From positions 1 through 56,245 of the forward strand of contig NZ_JBMNUX010000016.1 in assembly GCF_050946515.1 (NCBI RefSeq): DNA of 56,245 bases. The letters run 5' to 3'. Numbering within the stretch: position 1 is the first letter of the stretch; every line of letters starts with the position of its first letter. This DNA comes from Tractidigestivibacter sp050946515. Its GTDB lineage: Bacteria; Actinomycetota; Coriobacteriia; Coriobacteriales; Atopobiaceae. The translations under genes were made by a program, and so were the position numbers. This document shows, in pieces, positions 50,438 to 56,245 of this stretch. The notes under the pieces are model-generated. The model had not been told where the DNA came from. It ran no database searches and saw only the letters and a program-made list of their open reading frames with translations.

Positions 50438-51727
50438 ATGGACGTCATAAAGGTCGAAGGTGGGCACCCTATCACAGGCGAAGTAACGGTTGAGGGTGCA
50501 AAGAACTCTGCGCTCAAACTTATGGCAGCCACAATCATGGCGCCTGGGGTAACCACGCTGAAAAACGTCCCCAATATCTCCGACGTCCACGTCATGGGCA
50601 AGGTGCTCAAGCGCCTTGGCGCTACGGTTGAGGTAGTCGACAAGCATACGCTTAGGATCGATACTTCAAATGTCGATAAGTGGGAGACTCCCTACGAGCT
50701 TGTTGTCCAGATGCGCGCCTCTACTGCCGTGATGGGCCCTCTCATCTCGCGCTTTGGCAAGGCCGTTGTGGCCATGCCCGGTGGCTGCGATATCGGAGCC
50801 CGTAAGATCGATATGCATATCCAAGGTCTTGAGGCCCTAGGTGTTGAGTTTGAAATCAATCACGGCAATATTCACGCAAGTACACCGCATGGCATTATTG
50901 GCGATACGGTAACGCTTGCCTTTGCAAGCGTAGGCGCCACCGAGAACCTCATGATGGCCTCTGTGTATGCCAAGGGGACTACGATTATCGATAACGCCGC
51001 TCGCGAGCCAGAGATTGTTGACCTGGCGAACATGCTCAACGAGATGGGCGCAAAAATTCGCGGAGCCGGATCCCCTGTCATTGAAATTGAGGGCGTAAAA
51101 GAGAGCCTTCATCCAGTTACCTATTCCGTTGTCGGTGACCGTATCGAGGCCGGCACGTTCCTCGCCATCGGCGGTCTTGTGGGCAACCCCGTTACCGTGC
51201 ATGGTTTTGAGCCGATTCATCTCGGTCTTGTCCTCAAGAAGTTCGAGAAGATGGGCCTTTCGGTAGAGCGCGGAAATCACGAATGCACAGTGTGGCGCGA
51301 GGGCCCCATTATTCCGACCGACATTCAGACGCTGCCCTTCCCGGGCTTTCCAACAGACATGCAGGCGCAAACCATGTGCCTTCTCGCCCTTGCAAAGGGT
51401 TCGTGCGTCATAACGGAGAACATCTTTGAGAACCGCTTTATGTTCGCCAGCGAACTCCAGCGCATGGGAGCAGACATCTCGATTGAAGGGCACCATGCAA
51501 TTGTCCATGGCGTTCCGTCCTTCTCGAGCGCGCAGGTAAAGTCGCCTGACCTCAGGGGCGGTGCGGCCCTTGTGATGGCTGGTCTTGTTGCCGACGGAAT
51601 CACTACCGTTTCGGCCATTCATCACATTGATCGCGGCTACGAGAACTTTGTCGAAAAGCTCGTCTCCCTGGGGGCTCACGCTGAGCGCGATATCGTGCCC
51701 GATGAGGAGGCCGCGCTCGCGGATTAA
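50438..51727 (+). CDS. murA: UDP-N-acetylglucosamine 1-carboxyvinyltransferase
   Basis: A 429-residue enzyme for the first committed step of peptidoglycan synthesis. The active-site loop is MPGGCDIGARKIDMHI and keeps the catalytic cysteine, the target of fosfomycin; Asp appears at this site in naturally resistant forms. KNSALKLMAA at the start and TVSAIHHIDRGYE near the end are also conserved. The ATG at 50438 follows GGAGGAAC. It lies after atpC, an order common in Gram-positive and actinobacterial genomes. Confidence 0.96.
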   Translation: MDVIKVEGGHPITGEVTVEGAKNSALKLMAATIMAPGVTTLKNVPNISDVHVMGKVLKRLGATVEVVDKHTLRIDTSNVDKWETPYELVVQMRASTAVMGPLISRFGKAVVAMPGGCDIGARKIDMHIQGLEALGVEFEINHGNIHASTPHGIIGDTVTLAFASVGATENLMMASVYAKGTTIIDNAAREPEIVDLANMLNEMGAKIRGAGSPVIEIEGVKESLHPVTYSVVGDRIEAGTFLAIGGLVGNPVTVHGFEPIHLGLVLKKFEKMGLSVERGNHECTVWREGPIIPTDIQTLPFPGFPTDMQAQTMCLLALAKGSCVITENIFENRFMFASELQRMGADISIEGHHAIVHGVPSFSSAQVKSPDLRGGAALVMAGLVADGITTVSAIHHIDRGYENFVEKLVSLGAHAERDIVPDEEAALAD

Positions 51728-51753
51728 GTCCGCGTCTGGTGAACGGAGTCCCA

Positions 51754-53118
51754 ATGAGCAAGCACATGAGGCAATCTGATTTGCCTGAGGAGGAACCTGC
51801 CGAGGACGAGTCGTCAGCGGACGAGTTCAGCCGCTCAAGCGCAGGCCTCTACAGCAAAAAGCGCCGCCGACGGAGCCGTCGCTCTGCAATTATCCGGACC
51901 GTCATCATCGTCTTGGCGCTCGTGCTCGTTGGGGGCGGGGCTGCATTTGCCTATTGGGTCAACAACGTTCAGACGCGAATGAACAACTCTCAGGTAATCA
52001 CAGAGGACCTCGAAAATAGCCTCGCCGATACTACGGAGCCGAGCGACCCCTATTACGTGCTGCTCCTCGGCACCGATGGTCGCCCCGGAGAAACCAATTA
52101 TCGAGCCGACACCATCATCCTCGCCCGCATCGACCCTCCCAACAAGCGCGTGACGCTTCTATCCATTCCCCGAGACACAATGGTGGAATGGAAAGGTACC
52201 ACGATGAAGATTAACGGCGTGCATACCTATGATGGTGCCGCCGGCATGGTCCAAATCGTGAGCGAGAAGTGCGGAGTAGAAATTTCTCACTACGCAGAGA
52301 TTTCTTTCGATGGCTTGGCAACGCTCACTGACGCCCTGGGCGGCGTCACCGTTGACGTTGACACCTACATGTACGATGACGAGAACTTTGACGATGTCAC
52401 CGAGCTGCAGCCTGGCGTTCAAACGCTGAACGGGGCCCAGGCTCTCTTCTATTGCCGCTGCCGTCATTTTGAGGACGGGGACTACACGCGCATGCGGCAT
52501 CAGCGCACATTTATCAAGGCCATGCTCAACCAGATACTTGCGACTGATGACCCCGCGACTATTGTGAGCTTGGTCGATGCGACGGCCGACGTTATCACGA
52601 CCGACCTCTCGGTGTCCGAGATCGTCTCCCTTGCCTCCGAGATGGAGGGCATGGACACGGAGAACGATATCTACACTGCCTATGTGCCCTCTAGCCCCCA
52701 AACGGTTGATGGGGTTGCCTACGTTGTCGCCGATTGGGACGCCCTTTCTGAAATGATGAAAGTGATTGACGAGGGCGGAGATCCCTCTACCTTCAACGTC
52801 GATACCTATGGCTATACCGACGAGAGCACTACGTCTTCGACAGACGAAAGCTCGACGGATAGCCAAACAAGCACGACCGAGAGCACGTCTGACGATACGT
52901 CGGCATCATCCAGCGGCAGCTCGACTACCACGGACGCTACCGGAACGTCTAGCTCGGACCAAGCTGGCACGCCGCCCAGCTCAAGCCAGCAGAATGTCTC
53001 CGTGCCCGTATCCCAGACACAGACGACTGCGCCGAGCTCCTCGGGATCTGGCTCCCAATCTGGGGGAGGGACAAGTGTCTCCTCGCCTGCGGATGGGTCA
53101 GGCTCTTCTAACGAATAG
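51754..53118 (+). CDS. LytR-CpsA-Psr family cell-wall ligase
   Basis: A 454-residue membrane enzyme. A basic cytoplasmic start (KKRRRRSRR) leads to one membrane helix (about residues 47-68), then the extracellular LCP domain: LLLGTDGRPGETNYRADTIILARI, LLSIPRDTMVEW, the segment INGVHTYDGAAGMVQIVS, and the arginine-rich CRHFEDGDYTRMRHQRTFI. LCP proteins move undecaprenyl-linked glycopolymers onto peptidoglycan. A Ser/Thr/Gly-rich tail of about 100 residues follows (from about 350). FYCRCRH has two cysteines where family members usually have other residues. The ATG at 51754 has GGAG upstream. It lies 26 nt after murA. Confidence 0.92.
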   Translation: MSKHMRQSDLPEEEPAEDESSADEFSRSSAGLYSKKRRRRSRRSAIIRTVIIVLALVLVGGGAAFAYWVNNVQTRMNNSQVITEDLENSLADTTEPSDPYYVLLLGTDGRPGETNYRADTIILARIDPPNKRVTLLSIPRDTMVEWKGTTMKINGVHTYDGAAGMVQIVSEKCGVEISHYAEISFDGLATLTDALGGVTVDVDTYMYDDENFDDVTELQPGVQTLNGAQALFYCRCRHFEDGDYTRMRHQRTFIKAMLNQILATDDPATIVSLVDATADVITTDLSVSEIVSLASEMEGMDTENDIYTAYVPSSPQTVDGVAYVVADWDALSEMMKVIDEGGDPSTFNVDTYGYTDESTTSSTDESSTDSQTSTTESTSDDTSASSSGSSTTTDATGTSSSDQAGTPPSSSQQNVSVPVSQTQTTAPSSSGSGSQSGGGTSVSSPADGSGSSNE

Positions 53119-53223
53119 ACTGTTCTCGATGTAAGACCATTGGGAATAATGAAGCAGCGGTTAGTTGCCGCTTGTGACGAGCGGCTGATGCTGCGTGGCA
53201 GTTTTGTACAGGGGGATATAAGT

Positions 53224-53655
53224 ATGGCTTCTTCAACGAGCTCAGTGATGCCGGAGGGGCATGCGCTTACGCGCGCAGGTGAGGATTACCTCGAATCCAT
53301 ATATCGCCTCTCTCTTGCTCAGGGCGACGGCGAGGGGGTCAGGTCCGTTGACGTTGCTGAGCAGCTTAATGTGTCGAAGGCGAGCGTCAACAAGGCCATT
53401 TCCCTTCTGAAGGAAGAGGGGATGGTCAACCAGAGTCGCTATGGGCGAGTGACGCTTACGGAGAGTGGTCGTGCCTATGCGCGTACGGTCTGGCGTTCGC
53501 ACCGTGCGCTTAGGGCTTTTCTCGAGACGACGCTTGGGGTTGAGGACGAGCGCGCCGATGCCGAGGCATGCCTTATGGAGCACGTCCTTTCCGAGGACAC
53601 GCTTAATCGCCTGATCAGGTATCTCAGCAATCAAGGCATTGAGATTCCTGAATAA
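53224..53655 (+). CDS. DtxR/MntR-family metal-dependent regulator, short form
   Basis: A 143-residue regulator. The winged helix (about residues 15-78) includes GEDYLESIYRLS, SVDVAEQLNVSKASVNKAI and the wing YGRVTLTESG. The dimerisation and metal domain follows, with WRSHRALRAFLETTLGV and EACLMEHVLS, where His and Glu ligands lie. No C-terminal SH3 domain is present, so it is like MntR. It probably senses Fe(II) or Mn(II). feoB is a possible target elsewhere in the window. The ATG at 53224 has GGGGG 8 nt upstream; the longer frame from 53140 shows no conserved residues. Confidence 0.86.
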   Translation: MASSTSSVMPEGHALTRAGEDYLESIYRLSLAQGDGEGVRSVDVAEQLNVSKASVNKAISLLKEEGMVNQSRYGRVTLTESGRAYARTVWRSHRALRAFLETTLGVEDERADAEACLMEHVLSEDTLNRLIRYLSNQGIEIPE

Positions 53656-53768
53656 GTGCCTCTGGGATCTCTGAGCGTATTATTTGTTCGTACCTCTACG
53701 CAATTAGAGCGTATTGTTGGAAAAATGGGTTAGCCCTACGGGGCCTGAACGAAGGGAACAAGAGGAAA

Positions 53769-54674
53769 ATGAAGGCAATCATCCCTGCTGCAGGACTTGG
53801 AACACGATTTCTTCCCGCCACTAGGTGTATGCCCAAGGAGCTTCTCCCCGTTCTGAACAAGCCTATCCTTCAGTACGTCGTTGAGGAGGCGCTGGAGCCC
53901 GAGGGCGTCGATGGGGTCGTTATTGTGAACTCGCATGACAAGCCAGAGATCGAGCGCTATTTCTCCGTTGACGAGAACTTCGAGAACATGCTTCGCAGCC
54001 GTGGCAAGGACTCTGCGGCTGACGAGGTTCATGCGGCTGCATCGCTGCCCGTCTCATTTGTGTACCAAGACGAGCCACGCGGACTTGGCCATGCCGTGCA
54101 TTGCGCCGCCGAGGCAGTGGGGGACGAGCCGTTCTTTGTGCTGCTTGGTGACTACTTCGTGCCGGATCGTCAGATGTGCGTTCGAATGGAGCAGGTTTCC
54201 CGCGAGCACAATGGCGCTTCGGTAATTGCGGTCGCGCCCGTGCCTGCCGACCAGGTAAGCCGCTACGGCATCATCGCTGGAGAATGCGTGGGGTCGCTTC
54301 CTGGCACTGATGCGACCGGTGAAAACGAGGGCGCGGTCTGGAAGATTTCCGGTCTCGTCGAAAAGCCCAAGCCTGAGGACGCCCCGTCGCACCTTTTCAT
54401 CGTTGGTCGCTACCTTCTTTCCCACCGAGTTATGGATCTTCTCGCAACGCAGACCCCGGGTGCCGGCAATGAGATCCAGCTGACCGACTCGATGGAGCGC
54501 CTGCTTGCTGAGGAGGATATGTACGCGCTGGTTGTTGACCCCGATGAGGGATGCGACACCGGTACCCCCGTGGCTTGGGCGGCAACGAATGCGCGCATGG
54601 CGCTTTCCGACCCTGAGCTTGCCGTTGCATTCCGCGAGGAGCTTGGCGAGAGGGGTGCCGCACTCCTTGGCTAA
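53769..54674 (+). CDS. galU: UTP-glucose-1-phosphate uridylyltransferase
   Basis: A 301-residue nucleotidyltransferase making UDP-glucose. The nucleotide-binding N-terminus is AIIPAAGLGTRFLPATRCMPKELLP (split across the signature), then IVNSHDKPEIERYF, QDEPRGLGHAV and LLGDYFVPD with the metal Asp. VEKPKPEDAPSHL and NEIQLTDSM are also typical. The ATG at 53769 follows AAGAGGAAA. The next gene, a phosphohexomutase, overlaps its end; together they supply glucose 1-phosphate and UDP-glucose for glycans. Confidence 0.95.
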   Translation: MKAIIPAAGLGTRFLPATRCMPKELLPVLNKPILQYVVEEALEPEGVDGVVIVNSHDKPEIERYFSVDENFENMLRSRGKDSAADEVHAAASLPVSFVYQDEPRGLGHAVHCAAEAVGDEPFFVLLGDYFVPDRQMCVRMEQVSREHNGASVIAVAPVPADQVSRYGIIAGECVGSLPGTDATGENEGAVWKISGLVEKPKPEDAPSHLFIVGRYLLSHRVMDLLATQTPGAGNEIQLTDSMERLLAEEDMYALVVDPDEGCDTGTPVAWAATNARMALSDPELAVAFREELGERGAALLG

Positions 54675-56070
54675 TCGTGCCGAGATAATCCGCTTTGGCA
54701 GCGATGGCTGGCACTCCCGTTTCGATGCCGGCTTCTCCGAGGAAAACGTTTCTCGCGTGGCAGCGGCGCTTGGGACTTTGTGGGAGCATGAGCGTCCGTC
54801 TGGAGTTGTGTTTGTTGGCTATGACACGCGGCACAACTCCGCAAAGTTTGCGCGTACGGCTGCGGAGGTCATGGCCTCAAAGGGGCTTACCGCGATTCTT
54901 TCAGACCGACCTTGCCCTACGCCCGTTGCCGCGTGGACCTGCTCAAAACGTGAAAACGCCATCGGCGTTGTTATGGTTACGGCAAGCGAGCTTTCGTGCG
55001 AATATGGCGGAATCATTGTTCGCGGGGCCGACGGAGGTCCGGTGTCCCGGATTTTCCTCGACGCCGTTGAGCAGGAGATATCCTCCGAGCCATGCTTCGA
55101 GCGCGGGGAGATTGCTGTCGAGAATTTTGTCTCGCCTTACATCGAGAACCTAGTAAGTCTCGTTGACGTGAAGACCATAAGGGACGCGCGGCTTTCCGTT
55201 GTTGTTGACCCCATGTACGGCGCGGGGACGGGGATCCTTTCGCAAGCTCTTGAGGCGCTCGGGTGCTCTGTCACCGAGATTCACGCGGATCAGAAGGAGG
55301 ATTTCGGGGGCATTCATCCAGAGCCCGCAGACCCTTGGGCGGATGATTGCGAACAAGAGGTACTAGATACGGCTTCAGATCTTGGCATTCTTCTTGACTG
55401 CGATGGTGACAGAGCCGCAATTGTCGACGCGCAGGGCAACATACTGCTTCCACACGAGCTCTCTCCGCTTGTTCTTGGGCACGTCGTCGAAGATCGCGGC
55501 ATGCAGGGGCGAGTGGTCACAACGCTCACCTGCTCTGCAAGGATCCAGAGGCAGGCCGAGAGGCTTGATTGCGGGTACACAACCGTTCCTGTTGGGTTCT
55601 CCCGGATTTATCGAGAGATGCTCGATGGCGACGTAGTCATGGGCGTCGAGGAGTACGGGGGCATGTCGTTCCCCGGGCATCTTCATGAGAGAGACGGACT
55701 CTTGGTAGCACTCCTCGTGGTGGAACTTGTCGCCCAGAAGGGGGAGGGCGTACGCGAGCTTGTGACCGCTATGGGGGACAAAATCGGCCACATGCGCTAT
55801 ACGAGGAGAGATATACGCCTAGATTCGGCGGCAACCCAGGCGTTCAGGAACATTCTTCCGGGATTGAACCCTGCGAGCGTTGCTGGCAGGGAGCCTGTAG
55901 AAGTGAGCCATGCCGATGGTTTGAGGCTCACGTTCTCAGACGGTTCCTGGGTTCTCATGAGGCCGTCACGAGCGGACTCGGTTGTGAGGGTTTACTCCGA
56001 GGCGCCCGACGAGGGGGAGCGCGATAGGCTTCTCGAGGCGTCGTGCGGAATAGTTCGAGCTGGCGCATAG
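54655..56070 (+). CDS. Phosphohexomutase family protein (phosphoglucomutase/phosphomannomutase)
   Basis: A protein of about 471 residues with the alpha-D-phosphohexomutase fold: IRFGSDGWHSRFD at the start, a phosphoserine loop, metal loop LLDCDGDRAAIV and sugar loop GVEEYGGMSF. The phosphoserine loop reads VMVTASELSCEYGG, where almost all relatives have TASHNP; the serine is kept but His-Asn-Pro is lost. The start is uncertain: GTG 54655 overlaps galU by 20 nt, and TTG 54667 is also in frame. Coupling to galU suggests glucose 6-phosphate to glucose 1-phosphate conversion. A strong GC-rich terminator follows. Confidence 0.86.
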   Translation: MPHSLANRAEIIRFGSDGWHSRFDAGFSEENVSRVAAALGTLWEHERPSGVVFVGYDTRHNSAKFARTAAEVMASKGLTAILSDRPCPTPVAAWTCSKRENAIGVVMVTASELSCEYGGIIVRGADGGPVSRIFLDAVEQEISSEPCFERGEIAVENFVSPYIENLVSLVDVKTIRDARLSVVVDPMYGAGTGILSQALEALGCSVTEIHADQKEDFGGIHPEPADPWADDCEQEVLDTASDLGILLDCDGDRAAIVDAQGNILLPHELSPLVLGHVVEDRGMQGRVVTTLTCSARIQRQAERLDCGYTTVPVGFSRIYREMLDGDVVMGVEEYGGMSFPGHLHERDGLLVALLVVELVAQKGEGVRELVTAMGDKIGHMRYTRRDIRLDSAATQAFRNILPGLNPASVAGREPVEVSHADGLRLTFSDGSWVLMRPSRADSVVRVYSEAPDEGERDRLLEASCGIVRAGA

Positions 56071-56087
56071 AAAAGATGGGACCGTGC

Positions 56088-56124
56088 GGGGGCCCGGCCG
56101 GGGACAGCCCGGCCGGGCCCCCTT
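56088..56124 (+). terminator. Terminator of the galU-phosphohexomutase operon
   Basis: GGGGGCCCGGCCGGG pairs perfectly with CCCGGCCGGGCCCCC around GACAG. Only TT follows, then a CT-rich stretch, so the stem is very strong but the T run is poor. The remaining 120 bases to the window end are GC-rich, with no gene seen. Confidence 0.7.
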
Positions 56125-56245
56125 CCCTCCCGCGCCCCCCGTTTGTGGAGGTCCCGTGGAGGCGCGCTTCCCCGCCCCCTCGGGGCGCCGAGGGGCGTAT
56201 AGTTCTTCCTCGCGCACTTGCGACGCGCCCTGCGCGGCGGTGCGC

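Overview
This window is a 56-kb piece of a bacterial chromosome with moderately high GC content and dense gene packing. It most likely comes from an anaerobic actinobacterium of the class Coriobacteriia (Olsenella/Atopobium/Collinsella-like). Three things point there. The conserved run rpmE, prfA, prmC, Sua5, glyA, upp, atpBEFHAGDC, murA is actinobacterial in style. Catabolism rests on PTS systems and an oxygen-sensitive glycyl radical enzyme. FeoA and FeoB are fused, as are FolP and FolK. The taxonomic call is inference from gene content; no rRNA or tRNA gene was seen to confirm it.

Region 1 (1-5.9 kb) is an accessory catabolic cluster. It holds a glycyl radical eliminase with its activase (cut by the left edge), an allulose-6-phosphate/ribulose-phosphate epimerase-like enzyme, a DeoR regulator and fructose-family PTS EIIC and EIIB. 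Related AT-rich elements at three promoters tie it together as one regulon. Its substrate is unknown and it is the best candidate here for an undescribed pathway.

Region 2 (6.1-17 kb) holds a kinase-less PASTA membrane protein, a tail-anchored protein, Hsp20, an MBL-fold hydrolase, the tilS-hpt-ftsH operon, an aminotransferase and a PHP-family phosphatase.

Region 3 (17-21.8 kb) is a second PTS regulon: a DeoR/AgaR-like repressor diverges from a class II ketose-bisphosphate aldolase and mannose-family EIIA, EIIB, EIIC and EIID. CGAAA/TTTCG-type boxes fill the divergent promoter region.

Region 4 (21.9-34.2 kb) carries the FeoA-FeoB fusion, exonuclease III, two tandem patatin-like phospholipases diverging from a sirtuin, a FolP-FolK fusion whose DHPS motifs are eroded, a degenerate biotin-ligase-like protein, type III pantothenate kinase, a C-terminally extended ribosomal protein L31 with a probable leader RNA, a truncated trigger-factor-like protein and an FAD-dependent dehydrogenase.

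Region 5 (34.4-56.1 kb) begins with a giant secreted L,D-transpeptidase carrying about 15 ricin-type lectin subrepeats. Housekeeping genes follow: prfA, prmC, Sua5, glyA, upp, the complete F1Fo ATP synthase operon, murA, an LCP cell-wall ligase, a short DtxR-type regulator, galU and a phosphohexomutase.

I saw no transposase, integrase, CRISPR array, rRNA or tRNA gene. Most genes have clear Shine-Dalgarno sequences, and I used these to move several starts inward from the longest reading frame.
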